NCBI GenBank assembly: GCA_030668485.1
Contig: DAOUTW010000003.1
Coordinates: forward strand, 44,278 to 108,277
Source of the DNA: Candidatus Zixiibacteriota bacterium
Lineage (GTDB): Bacteria; Zixibacteria; MSB-5A5; GN15; JAAZOE01
Direction of reading: 5' to 3'
Length of the DNA: 64,000 nt
The notes under the pieces are model-generated. The model had not been told where the DNA came from and made no database searches. It saw only the letters and a program-made list of their open reading frames with translations. The translations under genes were made by a program, and so were the position numbers. Shown piece by piece: positions 8,275 to 16,015 of the stretch. The stretch's first letter is position 1. Each line of letters starts with the position of its first letter.

Positions 8275-8853
8275 ATGACCAACGAAGAAGTGATGCAACT
8301 GTTCTATGATTCCGGAGCGATGCTCAAGGGGCATTTCAAACTGACCTCGGGAAGACATAGCGATGTTTATTTCGAAAAATTCACCATTCTTCGTCAACCT
8401 CCCTACGTCGAAAAATTGTGCCGGATGATGGCCGATCTATTTGGCGCCGACAAGATCGAACTGGTGGTCGGTCCGACCACAGGCGGTGTCCTGATCGCCT
8501 ACGAAGTCGCCAAGCAACTGGGAGTCGATTCGATTTATGCCGAGGCGGGCGAAGACGGCAAAACCCGGATATTTAAAAGAGGTTTTGCTATCGATCCCGG
8601 TACCAGAGTCCTTATTGTCGACGATATTCTCACCACCGGACGCTCGGTACGCGAGGTTATCGATCTTTGCAACAGTTATAAGGCGGATATTGTCGGTTTG
8701 GGCCTTCTCCTTGATCGCTCCGGCGGCACGACAACATTCGATTATCCCCTCAAATCGCTGGCAACCATTGCCGCCGATAGTTGGGAGCCGTCGGAATGTC
8801 CACTCTGCGCTAACAACACCCCGATCACCCAACGCGGCAGCCGCAAATTTTGA
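8275..8853 (+). CDS. pyrE: Orotate phosphoribosyltransferase
   Basis: PyrE makes orotidine 5'-monophosphate from orotate and PRPP in pyrimidine synthesis. From the ATG at 8275 the protein is 192 residues, normal for PyrE. The PRPP-binding signature is VLIVDDILTTGRS near residue 117. Near the N-terminus LTSGRHSDVYFEKF is the usual ligand-binding loop (SGRHS), and VVGPTTGGVLIAYEVA the Rossmann-like strand. An upstream in-frame ATG at 8236 would add 13 residues, but GAGGGAGAAGAAAAG lies just before 8275 and favours the shorter form. A type I enzyme of the CxxC-ending group is possible (ECPLC near the end). Confidence 0.92.
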   Translation: MTNEEVMQLFYDSGAMLKGHFKLTSGRHSDVYFEKFTILRQPPYVEKLCRMMADLFGADKIELVVGPTTGGVLIAYEVAKQLGVDSIYAEAGEDGKTRIFKRGFAIDPGTRVLIVDDILTTGRSVREVIDLCNSYKADIVGLGLLLDRSGGTTTFDYPLKSLATIAADSWEPSECPLCANNTPITQRGSRKF

Positions 8854-8898
8854 TTTGACGGGAATCGATATCAAAGCGTCCTTATTGTGGAGTAACAT

Positions 8899-9528
8899 GT
8901 GCAAATATTCAAAATCATAATTCAAGCCATGCTGTTGTCGATCATCATGGTTATTCCGGCCATGTCACAAACTCCTCTGGCAAAAATCGACCTTGGGATC
9001 AAGGCCGGAGCCGGAATCAGCAGTGCTGCCAATTTCAAAGGCGATGCCGATTCGAAGACAGGTTATCTTGCCGGCCTGTTCATGAATTATCGCGAAAACC
9101 AGCTCTTCTCGCTTCAGTTGGAACTTCTCTACATTATCAAGGGGTACAAAGTTAATGATGCCAAGGTCCTCAAACCGCAGCCGGATACGATAGATTTCGA
9201 AGCCATTTTCAGCTATATAGAAATGCCGATTCTGGCCAGGATAACCGCTCCCATGACAGGTAAGTATTTTCCTTACCTTACCGCCGGCGGATTCGCCGCC
9301 TACCAGGTCGACAGCAGATTCAGACTTGTCCAAAAAATTCCCTTTGATTTTGATTTGCCTTCCAATGAAGTCGACTTTGGTATTATAGTCGGTGCCGGCG
9401 TCGATATAAAGGCAGGCGAGGGGAAAATGTTCTTTGAAACGCGCTACGATATCAGCCTGGCTAAGACGATCAAGAATGAGAATCACAAATTACGTTTGAT
9501 CTCTTTTCAATTCGGCTACATTTGGTAA
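8899..9528 (+). CDS. Outer-membrane beta-barrel protein (PorT-like family)
   Basis: A 209-residue protein starting at GTG 8899 with GGAG about seven bases upstream. Residues 1-23 are a signal peptide ending in AMSQ. The mature part consists of alternating short amphipathic strands typical of the small 8-stranded barrel family common in FCB bacteria: GIKAGAGISSAANF, GYLAGLFMNYRENQLFSLQLELLYIIKGYK, IEMPILARI, YLTAGGFAAYQ, DFGIIVGAGVDI and a last strand ending in the aromatic F-G-Y-I-W, a barrel-assembly signal. Its role is not known; family members are outer-membrane proteins, some involved in secretion or adhesion. Confidence 0.75.
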   Translation: MQIFKIIIQAMLLSIIMVIPAMSQTPLAKIDLGIKAGAGISSAANFKGDADSKTGYLAGLFMNYRENQLFSLQLELLYIIKGYKVNDAKVLKPQPDTIDFEAIFSYIEMPILARITAPMTGKYFPYLTAGGFAAYQVDSRFRLVQKIPFDFDLPSNEVDFGIIVGAGVDIKAGEGKMFFETRYDISLAKTIKNENHKLRLISFQFGYIW

Positions 9529-9723
9529 TACTCCATAGCTGGTTGACTTTTGATGGGTCATTTCTTCAAGACGATGAATCTGATACCGTAAAAAGTGGCT
9601 GGAACTTTCACCTCTATCACAGGTTATAAGTTTCAATCAAAAACGACTCTTGACTTTTTAGAATGCTGTACGATATTACTAGTGTAACTCACTAGACACC
9701 CCTCCCGTTTAGTGAGTGTCAGG

Positions 9724-9760
9724 CCGCCGGGTGCTTTTGCATCTGGCGGTTAATTATTTT
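9724..9760 (+). terminator. Intrinsic terminator between converging genes
   Basis: An 11-bp stem with G-T wobbles, CCGCCGGGTGC / GCATCTGGCGG, with a TTTT loop, followed by TTAATTATTTT. It lies ~195 bp after the outer-membrane protein gene and 30 bp from the end of the opposing radical SAM gene. The adjacent dyad CTAGTG-TAACT-CACTAG (9679-9695) is unexplained. Confidence 0.65.
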
Positions 9761-9789
9761 AAATTTGTTTTAATATCAAAAGACTGTTG

Positions 9790-10695
9790 TTACAGCCCAT
9801 AGACCTGAGGGGGGGTGAGGTAATCCGGAAAGCGGTCGATCATGTCTTTCCTGAGCAGGGAACAAAAGTGGCAGGCGTCGATATATTCGGCATCATGTTT
9901 GATATTGTACTTCCGGGCCAACCCGGCCGGGCCGCCCTCTATTAACGGCCCACAGATAGGATGTCGCTTGCTATCGTAATCCGTCACCAGAGTTGACAGG
10001 CGTGTTTTCCACATATTACCCATGCTTATTCCCTGACAGATATGAACATTTCCGAACGAGTCGATATGAACCCGCCGGGGATGCTCCAATTCCTCATGAG
10101 GACAGGACGTGAATTGGCCGAATGGCACACGGGGTAATCCTTCCGTCAGTTTCTCAACCGCACGACCTCGCAGCATCGCCCCGCCGCCGATTACCGGTTG
10201 TCCTTTCTCGGAATTATCACCGTCGCTATCTGCGATTTCAGGTTTTTCGATACAAATTGAACTGACCGGCATACCCAGGCGTTCGGCGGCCGCGCGGGCC
10301 TTCTTGGCGGTATTATCTTTATCCTCAACCTCGCCCTGGTGAAATGCGTCATCACTCAGGCTTAGCTCATCAATGCCGATCTGATGCAGAGGCTTCAGCC
10401 ACAACTCGGCATCATGCTCATCATTCGCCCAGTAACAATTAGTAACAATTCCGACTTTGAATCCATGCGCACGGGCCAATCGGACACCCTCCAGGAGCAG
10501 GGGATAGTGAAGAAACGCTTCACCACCCTCGAAATAAATCGATTCAACCGTGCCGATTTTAGCGGCCTCTTCGAGAACAATCCCGATCTGTTTTGATGTA
10601 AAAGTCCCTTTCGCTTCGGGACTGCAATAAAGAAAACAATGGTCGCATTCAAAGGTGCAGGCATAGGTAAGCAGAAAATGAATACCGGTCAGCAT
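9790..10695 (-). CDS. Radical SAM protein, function unknown
   Basis: From the ATG at 10695, preceded by a strong CCAGGAGGGCAAT, the protein is 301 residues. The 4Fe-4S motif CxxxCxxC is CTFECDHC near residue 12; GGEAFLHY near residue 57 is the SAM-binding GGE. A segment HICQGISMGNMW near 225 and DACHFCSLLRK near 280 add Cys residues that may hold an auxiliary cluster in a short SPASM-like region. Such enzymes cleave SAM to a 5'-deoxyadenosyl radical; the substrate here cannot be read from sequence. An upstream ATG at 10746 overlaps the promoter and is less likely. A small Cys-rich exported protein is encoded just upstream on the same strand. Confidence 0.8.
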   Translation of the reverse strand: MLTGIHFLLTYACTFECDHCFLYCSPEAKGTFTSKQIGIVLEEAAKIGTVESIYFEGGEAFLHYPLLLEGVRLARAHGFKVGIVTNCYWANDEHDAELWLKPLHQIGIDELSLSDDAFHQGEVEDKDNTAKKARAAAERLGMPVSSICIEKPEIADSDGDNSEKGQPVIGGGAMLRGRAVEKLTEGLPRVPFGQFTSCPHEELEHPRRVHIDSFGNVHICQGISMGNMWKTRLSTLVTDYDSKRHPICGPLIEGGPAGLARKYNIKHDAEYIDACHFCSLLRKDMIDRFPDYLTPPQVYGL

Positions 10696-10707
10696 ATTGC
10701 CCTCCTG

Positions 10708-10746
10708 GTTATATATTATATATAACAGGCACAATGCTGATTTCAA
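10708..10746 (-). promoter_or_regulatory. Promoter and palindromic operator of the radical SAM gene
   Basis: On the minus strand TTGAAA (10746-10741) and TATATA (10722-10717) are 18 nt apart. The -10 lies inside a 19-bp inverted repeat, GTTATATAT-T-ATATATAAC (10708-10726), placed directly before the ribosome-binding site. A dimeric repressor bound there would block both promoter and start. Confidence 0.45.
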
Positions 10747-10793
10747 TTAAATTCGATGATAAGAATTACCACGCGAGACGAGGGCCTCTAGGA

Positions 10794-10819
10794 TGCGGCG
10801 GATGATGCCATCCGCCGCA
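10794..10819 (-). terminator. Strong stem-loop after the Cys-rich protein gene
   Basis: A perfect 11-bp stem TGCGGCGGATG / CATCCGCCGCA with an ATGC loop, 24 nt past the stop of the gene at 10843. There is no T run on the minus strand, so it may be a weak terminator, an mRNA-end stabiliser or a REP-type element. Confidence 0.45.
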
Positions 10820-10842
10820 AATAAATCTGTATTCACTCCGCT

Positions 10843-11121
10843 TTACGGATCACGCGGTTCCATGCAACATCCCACAAAATATGGAGTCCCCGGGCAGTTA
10901 CCCGGTCCACCGGAACATGTCGGGACGAAGTACCTGTAGTAAGGAACCCACGGGTGTGTGCATAAAGGACCGGTTTCGTCAAGGCGGCATTCATAATACC
11001 CACTGCAGCCCTCAGCGCACATATACAGGGCATTTGCCTGGTCATACATTGTCACCGTGATACCGGCCGCGAGCCCGAAAACAAACACAAACAGCGGCAC
11101 AAGTACGGTTAGCTTTTTCAT
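10843..11121 (-). CDS. Small exported Cys-rich protein
   Basis: A 92-residue protein starting at 11121 after a strong GGAGG (an ATG at 11181 is in frame but lacks one). Residues 1-24 are a signal peptide or anchor (MKKLTVLVPLFVFVFGLAAG). The exported part has eight Cys in a tight pattern (CAEGC, YEC, LC, TC, NC, GCC) with many Gly, Pro and Tyr, as in disulfide-rich or metal-binding secreted peptides. No family recognised. It lies 147 nt before the radical SAM gene on the same strand, which has its own promoter. It could also be a NPPA/bacteriocin-like peptide, but there is no GG leader. Confidence 0.55.
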   Translation of the reverse strand: MKKLTVLVPLFVFVFGLAAGITVTMYDQANALYMCAEGCSGYYECRLDETGPLCTHPWVPYYRYFVPTCSGGPGNCPGTPYFVGCCMEPRDP

Positions 11122-11457
11122 GATGCCTAAGCCTCCATGTAAAAAGTTATATGGTTTCAGCTTCCCTCCCGGGCTTACCACTCGGGAGAGTATATTTTCA
11201 TTTTCGTTGCGATGAAGTGATGCCTTTCTATAGGAGCATTGAAATGTATATTGATATTGTTGTCAAGAATAAAAGGATAAATTTGGCCAGTCAGCGCCGG
11301 TATTTCTCCATATACCAATGGGTGTCTTCTGAGTTCAAGATTCTTGTACCGTTTTGCGCCTGCAAATAGTGTTGCATCATATAGTTTTTTGTCTTAGTTT
11401 CGATAAATGATGGATTTATTCTCTTAATCGGGGATAAACAGTTGAAAGGGAAATAAT
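11122..11457. other. Intergenic region between divergent genes
   Basis: The 336-bp gap separates the Cys-rich protein gene and the CGGC gene. It is A+T-rich apart from one hairpin, CTCCCG (11166-11171) with CGGGAG (11183-11188), which lies in the 5' leader of the minus-strand gene. I see no further gene or repeat. Confidence 0.4.
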
Positions 11458-11811
11458 ATGCCTCGAGTAGCCATTCTCTACTGCAAGCGAATTAAGGATT
11501 TTTCATGCATTGCCTGCGCCAAATGTTATAAGGCAATGGCCGAAAAAGATGGTGAGTTTGCCAAATATGACGAAGTCGAACTGGTGGCCATGACCGACTG
11601 CGGCGATTGTCCCGGGCTGGCATTCCCCAAGGTCAAATTATTGACCGAAGTTACCAATAATCTCGAACGTCCCATCGAGACTCTGCATCTCGGAACCTGT
11701 GTCAAACTGGCGATGGAAACTGCCGACTGCCCGATAGATTTCGACGAACTGAAAATACTGCTTGAGAACAAATTCGGCATCAATGTCGTCCTCGGAACGC
11801 ACAATTATTGA
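11458..11811 (+). CDS. CGGC-domain-like Cys-rich protein
   Basis: A 117-residue cytosolic protein starting at ATG 11458 after GAAAGGGAAATAAT. It follows the layout of the CGGC domain family: an N-terminal strand VAILYCKR, a Cys pair in FSCIACAKC, a central DCGDCPGLAF in place of the usual C-G-G-C-P, then IETLHLGTCVK and ADCP. The conserved Cys residues and strand order suggest a metal- or cluster-binding fold; the reaction of the family is not established. It precedes the B12-binding radical SAM gene by 154 nt. Confidence 0.65.
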   Translation: MPRVAILYCKRIKDFSCIACAKCYKAMAEKDGEFAKYDEVELVAMTDCGDCPGLAFPKVKLLTEVTNNLERPIETLHLGTCVKLAMETADCPIDFDELKILLENKFGINVVLGTHNY

Positions 11812-11965
11812 ATCATAAAATCGGCGGCGGGCGCAAAAGGTCGAATCATGCCTGCCGCTGGTTCCGCAAATGCGGTTGAATCCATATCGGTTTTGTCATA
11901 CTTTATTACCGTAATATGGAAAACTCCACCGGCATTATCGAAACGACAACACGAAAGGTCTATTC

Positions 11966-13399
11966 TTGAATAACCATAATAAACCTTCCATCGTGGTTGC
12001 TTCCCCGTCCTGCTTTTATTATCGTCCCGGAGTGCGAAGAGAACAGATTAAGTCTTCGCAGCTTCTGCTGGCGTCATATCTGTCTCAGCATTTCCCCGTT
12101 ACCTATGTCGACTTCGAACATTCAATCGGTCAGGCCAATACCCGGGTGCAGGTAAAGCGGTTCGAACGACGGGCCAGAGAACTGCTGGCCAACATGGAAT
12201 TCGATATCCTGGCGATTTCCTGCTGGACCAGCCTGAGCTACCTGGCCACCATGACCGTCGCTCGCTGCTGTCGCGATTTGTATCCTGACCGGTTGATTGT
12301 CGTCGGAGGATATCATTCCACTGCCCGCCCGGAGGATTTTGTCACCGAGGATAACCTCTTCGATTATGTCATCCGCGGCGAAGGGGAGATTGCTCTCAAA
12401 GACATCGCGGCATCCTATCCTGCCACCGGACGACCGACGGAAACGCAGGTCATCGTCGGACAGGCGCTCGAACCGAGCGATTATGTCCCGATGAACTGGG
12501 ATCTGGTCGAGGATCTGGTTCGCACGAATTTCCCCGATGGTTTGGGTACACTCGTCACCTTTTTGTCTCGAGGCTGTCCATTCGGATGCGCCTTTTGCAT
12601 GGAGACTCTCAAAACGCGCCGCTGGCGGTGTGCCTCGGTCGAATATGCAATCAATGAGGTCCAAGCGGCGGCGGAACGGTTCAAATTTTCCGCTCTTGGG
12701 TTCGGCGACGCCTGTTTCGGAGTCCGATCCAAATGGCGCAAGGAATTCCTGCGCGAACTGGTCAACCTCAAACCCGATTTCTGGGTGCTGTTTGAAACTC
12801 GCCCGGAATATCTTGACGAGGAAGATATCGCCCTGCTCGGACAGATCAAATCTCAGGTGCAAATCGGCCTCGAAAGCTGTTCGCCGGAAATGCTCAGTAT
12901 CATGAATAAGTCCCGGCAACCGGATAAATATCTCACCAAGTACCGGGAGGCGAGCCATTGCTTGTCCGATCATGGCGTCGTTCATGGAGCCAATCTGATC
13001 TTCAATCATCCGGGCGAAACTGGCAAAACGCTTCAGGAAACATTTGCTGTCGTCGATGAGGAACTCTCCCGCGGGATGTCAACGGTGATCTGGACCAGTC
13101 ATGATTATGTTCATTTCCCCGGAAGTTATATCGACAACAATCGGGGCTTGTTCGAGGAGAAATACGGCACGCAGTTTCTTTGTCCCGAATGGTGGAAACT
13201 GAGTGAGGAACAGTATACCAACGGCCGCAAGGTAATACCGTCGCATGACCTGGCCGGCGATCGGCTGAAATTATGGTCCGATATGCTTGAAGCGCGCGAT
13301 CAGCAGATGCGCGATGCTCTTACTCCAACAGCCCTGAGTCTGGCCGCCGGATCCCAATACGAAAAATGGCTCAACGACCCCCGCATCATTGATATTTAG
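11966..13399 (+). CDS. B12-binding-domain radical SAM protein
   Basis: A 477-residue protein from a TTG start (11966) after GAAAGG. Residues 1-150 form a cobalamin-binding Rossmann-like domain (DFEHSIG, ISCWTSLSYLATM, VGGYHSTARPEDF, YVIRGEGE). The radical SAM barrel follows with CxxxCxxC as CPFGCAFC near residue 204 and a SAM-binding GLESCSPEMLSIMNKSRQPD near 300. The family includes methylases and ring-modifying enzymes such as BchE-like and hopanoid-modifying proteins; the substrate is not evident. No DxHxxG motif is seen in the B12 domain, so base-off binding without a His ligand is likely. It is preceded by the CGGC gene and followed by the endonuclease-fold gene. Confidence 0.85.
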   Translation: MNNHNKPSIVVASPSCFYYRPGVRREQIKSSQLLLASYLSQHFPVTYVDFEHSIGQANTRVQVKRFERRARELLANMEFDILAISCWTSLSYLATMTVARCCRDLYPDRLIVVGGYHSTARPEDFVTEDNLFDYVIRGEGEIALKDIAASYPATGRPTETQVIVGQALEPSDYVPMNWDLVEDLVRTNFPDGLGTLVTFLSRGCPFGCAFCMETLKTRRWRCASVEYAINEVQAAAERFKFSALGFGDACFGVRSKWRKEFLRELVNLKPDFWVLFETRPEYLDEEDIALLGQIKSQVQIGLESCSPEMLSIMNKSRQPDKYLTKYREASHCLSDHGVVHGANLIFNHPGETGKTLQETFAVVDEELSRGMSTVIWTSHDYVHFPGSYIDNNRGLFEEKYGTQFLCPEWWKLSEEQYTNGRKVIPSHDLAGDRLKLWSDMLEARDQQMRDALTPTALSLAAGSQYEKWLNDPRIIDI

Positions 13400-13430
13400 A
13401 CGCACTTAAAAGTAATGATTGGAGTAATAC

Positions 13431-13913
13431 ATGTCCAAAAAACTGTCAAACAGTCTTGTCGGAAATGCAGGGGAGTTCTATGTCTGTGCAGAACTAAGCA
13501 GACGTGGTTATTTGGCACTTATAACGCCCAAAAATAACCCTCTCTTCGACATTGTTGCAGCTGCACCTGATGGAAAAAAAACGGCCTATGTGCAGGTTAA
13601 AACCAGATCCGTTGGGAATACGATAGGATGGAAATTCGGAAAAGATATAACTATTAGAGAAAATAATAGAAACTTCTTTGTTGTGCTGGTTAATCTGCAA
13701 GAAGATGGATTGTCTGAATTCTATGTATATAAGCATGACGAATTGGCAGATATTGTCGATGGAAACTACAAAGATTACCTTGCGAAGCCCAAACAAGACG
13801 GCTCGAAGCGAAAAGACGTCAGTTTCAGGTGGCATGACGAGAGAGACTTTACCAAAAAGGACAGAAATCGTCTGAATAATTGGACGCCCATAGATCGTCT
13901 GGTCGGAAAATAA
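13431..13913 (+). CDS. PD-(D/E)XK endonuclease-fold protein
   Basis: A 160-residue protein, ATG 13431, GGAG upstream. The N-terminal half has the order of a PD-(D/E)XK nuclease core: GNAGEFYVCAELSRRGY (helix with Glu), FDIVAAAPDGKK (Asp) and YVQVKTRS (Q-x-K). This arrangement is typical of small DUF4365-like or Holliday-resolvase-like proteins. The C-terminal half is charged (WHDERDFTKKDRNRLNNW). Base composition is lower in G+C than the previous gene, suggesting separate origin. No methyltransferase is adjacent, so a complete restriction system is not visible. Confidence 0.6.
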   Translation: MSKKLSNSLVGNAGEFYVCAELSRRGYLALITPKNNPLFDIVAAAPDGKKTAYVQVKTRSVGNTIGWKFGKDITIRENNRNFFVVLVNLQEDGLSEFYVYKHDELADIVDGNYKDYLAKPKQDGSKRKDVSFRWHDERDFTKKDRNRLNNWTPIDRLVGK

Positions 13914-13918
13914 AAACT

Positions 13919-13944
13919 GTGGGCGGCAGACGCCCTCGTCTGCC
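13919..13944. repeat. REP-like palindrome
   Basis: An 8-bp perfect stem GGCAGACG / CGTCTGCC with CCCT loop begins with the 17-mer GTGGGCGGCAGACGCCC. The same 17-mer occurs inverted at 24297-24313. It may also terminate the gene ending at 13913. Confidence 0.7.
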
Positions 13945-14008
13945 CCAGCGACTGATTCAAGTAGAATGTGCAGCCTTTTCTGGACCTCAACCCCGGAATA
14001 CCAATAGG

Positions 14009-14698
14009 CTAATGCGACCCTGATCCAATAACTGCAGGCATAATTACAGCGATCATAACCGCCGCCTGCACTGCCTGAATAGCTTCTTTAGCTGCTTTGG
14101 CAGTCGCCTGTCCCTCGCCAATCTGCTTAATCCGTTTTTTCCGGCTTTTCAATTCTTTTTTATCAAAATGATGCTTCAGTAAATCGACGTGCTTCGCCAG
14201 TGAGATAATTATCGACGTCCGAGGATCGATATCCTGCTTATCCGTGAAGATACCCTCATGCAGACGTTTGACCAGCGCATTCTCGGGAGCGGGATTGATT
14301 TCCGGATATATTTTGCGATTGAAAATCAGCAGGACTTTATCTTCATCGGCCCGTAAAATTCCTTTATGGCAGAGTTGTTCCGCGATCCGATGTTTAAGCT
14401 TCTTGATGCGGGCAAAACGCATCACCCAGGTTTTCATATCAGCTCGCCGTTTGGCTTTTTTAAGTTTATCCAGACATTCATCCATAACCGGATCGCCCGT
14501 CGGGGAGGAATTTACCAGATCGATAAGTATTTTCTTTTTCTTAACCTGGTCGGTGTCGATCTTCTTGAGCAGCAGCAATTCCGACAAAAGCGCCCCGCCG
14601 ATGGCATACTCAAGCATCCCCGACGAGGCGAAAGTCCCCTTCTCATCACGCAGGGACAAAAGCAGTAGTTCTTCGTGTAGTTTGAGAGATTTCTTCAT
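14009..14698 (-). CDS. GPP34/GOLPH3-like protein
   Basis: A 229-residue protein. The N-terminus LHEELLLLSLRDEKGTF followed by LEYAIGGALLSELLLL is the hallmark of the GPP34 (Golgi phosphoprotein 3) family: helix, short beta turn, then the conserved A-G-x-L-x-E-L. The middle is helical and basic (KKAKRRADMKTWVMRF, KLKHRIAEQLCHKGIL) and HEGIFTDKQDIDPRTSIIISLAKHVDLL matches the family C-terminal region. In eukaryotes GOLPH3 binds PI4P; bacterial members are mostly uncharacterised. The tail ends in a hydrophobic AAVMIAVIMPAVIG segment that could touch the membrane. No operon partners. Confidence 0.85.
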   Translation of the reverse strand: MKKSLKLHEELLLLSLRDEKGTFASSGMLEYAIGGALLSELLLLKKIDTDQVKKKKILIDLVNSSPTGDPVMDECLDKLKKAKRRADMKTWVMRFARIKKLKHRIAEQLCHKGILRADEDKVLLIFNRKIYPEINPAPENALVKRLHEGIFTDKQDIDPRTSIIISLAKHVDLLKHHFDKKELKSRKKRIKQIGEGQATAKAAKEAIQAVQAAVMIAVIMPAVIGSGSH

Positions 14699-14893
14699 CG
14701 AGTCATATCCTCTCTATGGCTGATCGAATAATTATCCAAACATAACAAACCCCGTCGGTCGTGTCAACAAGTCCCATTCGCCTGCGATTTATCGATATAC
14801 ACCCGGCATTGAGAATTATTCAGATGCTGTCGCGCGGATGACCATAATCTGAGCCGGAAACACCTTTTTTAGCACCAAAAAACCCCTTTTTAG

Positions 14894-15125
14894 CCCCAAA
14901 AATGGCTTAAAATGGCTTAAAATGGCTTTGAATGGCTTTGAAAAAAAGGCTATGTTGTTGCCGCACAACGACAATTTGGCTTTGTTTGCTCGTTTTTACA
15001 TATTCCCCGGGTTTCTCCTCCATTGGGGTCATATTCGGTCTGTTATTTCTAATGCTTTCCTTCATAAATATACCTTTCTCGTTCAGGTTCACTTAACAGG
15101 ATGGCATCAGGATCAACAGCGGTTT
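14894..15125. repeat. Dispersed repeat, copy A
   Basis: About 230 bp shared with copy B (15581-15755, same orientation) and copy C (35560-35802, inverted). The left end is a tandem array of AAAATGGCTT units; the right end is GTTCACTTAACAGGATGGC followed by ATCAGGATCAACAGCG. On the minus strand it carries a short ORF beginning MKESIRNNRPNM after GAGAAAGG (15067-14907, plus tail). Coding is uncertain because the frame differs between copies. Confidence 0.8.
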
Positions 15126-15182
15126 GGTGGTGATTTTGTGTTTGGGGAGTGAATTGAGTGTGGTTATTGACGAAAGCGGGAA

Positions 15183-15220
15183 CCCACCCGGTCAGCCGCA
15201 TGAGCGGCCGACCGGATGGG
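15183..15220. repeat. REP-like long palindrome
   Basis: A near-perfect 17-bp stem joins CCCACCCGGTCAGCCGC to its complement across an ATGA loop, just past the end of the small membrane protein gene on the minus strand. It may act as its terminator or mRNA stabiliser. Confidence 0.65.
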
Positions 15221-15237
15221 CCACCAGTCTCGCCAGT

Positions 15238-15459
15238 TTATGCCGAAAGGAAAAGGTACACAAGAACGACAATGATCGCGCCCAGGATTACTCGAACAAT
15301 CGGGACGAGGCGGTTGAAATGCCTCTCGTGAAAATCGGCAAACCATCTAAGTCTCAGCCATCGCAGGATGGCGATCCTGATACGGATTATCTTTGGCATA
15401 ATCGGTAGCTGGATCATCAAGACAGCAGCAATGATGATATAGTAAAAACGATCTTCCAT
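15238..15459 (-). CDS. Small two-helix membrane protein
   Basis: A 73-residue protein with a strong ribosome-binding site (GGGAGGT, 4 nt before ATG). Two hydrophobic segments, about residues 6-25 (YYIIIAAVLMIQLPIM) and 50-72 (LVPIVRVILGAIIVVLVYLF), are joined by a basic stretch (RIRIAILRWLRLRW), giving a hairpin with the basic loop in the cytoplasm. No family recognised. It sits between copies A and B of the dispersed repeat, so it may have been trapped there. Confidence 0.5.
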   Translation of the reverse strand: MEDRFYYIIIAAVLMIQLPIMPKIIRIRIAILRWLRLRWFADFHERHFNRLVPIVRVILGAIIVVLVYLFLSA

Positions 15460-15580
15460 ACTACCTCCCGCGTTAGCCTTCTATAATTATACAGTAAAAT
15501 ATTGACAATATTCAGCTAATTCGGTTGAAATCGTAACGACTTTATTCGATTTTGCGTATCTCCTTGTTGGTCTATGTTTT

Positions 15581-15755
15581 ACAAACAATTTGGCTTTGTT
15601 TGCTCATTTTTACATAATTCCCGGGTTTCTCCTCCTTTGGGGTCATATTCGGTCTGTTATTTCTAATGCTTTCCTTCATAAATATACCTTTCTCGTTCAG
15701 GTTCACTTAACAAGATGGCATCAGGATCAACAGCGTTTTGGTGTTGTTTTTGCAG
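15581..15755. repeat. Dispersed repeat, copy B
   Basis: Direct copy of the 14.97-15.13 kb sequence with a handful of substitutions; the AATGGCTT array is absent. On the minus strand it encodes the same peptide start MKESIRNNRPNM, then stops early. A and B flank the small membrane protein gene at 15238. Confidence 0.8.
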
Positions 15756-15970
15756 GTAGTGGGCCGGCAAAGGCCGGTTTTTGGCTGTCGCCAGGATGAC
15801 CCATTTCAATGCATGTATCCTATAGACCCCACACGTCCATAAGAATGGACGTATGGGCCGCCGGTCGTAAATTAAAAAATGTGATTGCATCTGTACTGAG
15901 AGTGTACTATATGTTTTGAATTAAGGGGTCATATTCTTTGAGCAAACAGTAAGATGATAACTCGCATACA

Positions 15971-15997
15971 GGGTGCCCCGGACCTTGGTCCGGGATT
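15971..15997. repeat. REP palindrome upstream of the RAYT gene
   Basis: GGGTG followed by the palindrome CCCGGACCTTGGTCCGGG, 19 nt before the transposase start. An almost identical copy lies downstream at 16606-16630. Confidence 0.8.
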
Positions 15998-16015
15998 ATT
16001 GAGCAGATGAGAATC

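Noticed and set aside
13431..13913. Restriction-modification system
   Set aside because: Only the endonuclease-fold protein is present; no methyltransferase or specificity subunit adjoins it.
14907..15092. Peptide ORF MKESIRNNRPNM... in the dispersed repeat as a real gene
   Set aside because: Copies B and C break the frame after the shared start; kept as a repeat property rather than a gene.
15124..15408. 94-residue plus-strand ORF
   Set aside because: It lies opposite the small membrane protein gene, which has a strong ribosome-binding site and clear membrane helices.
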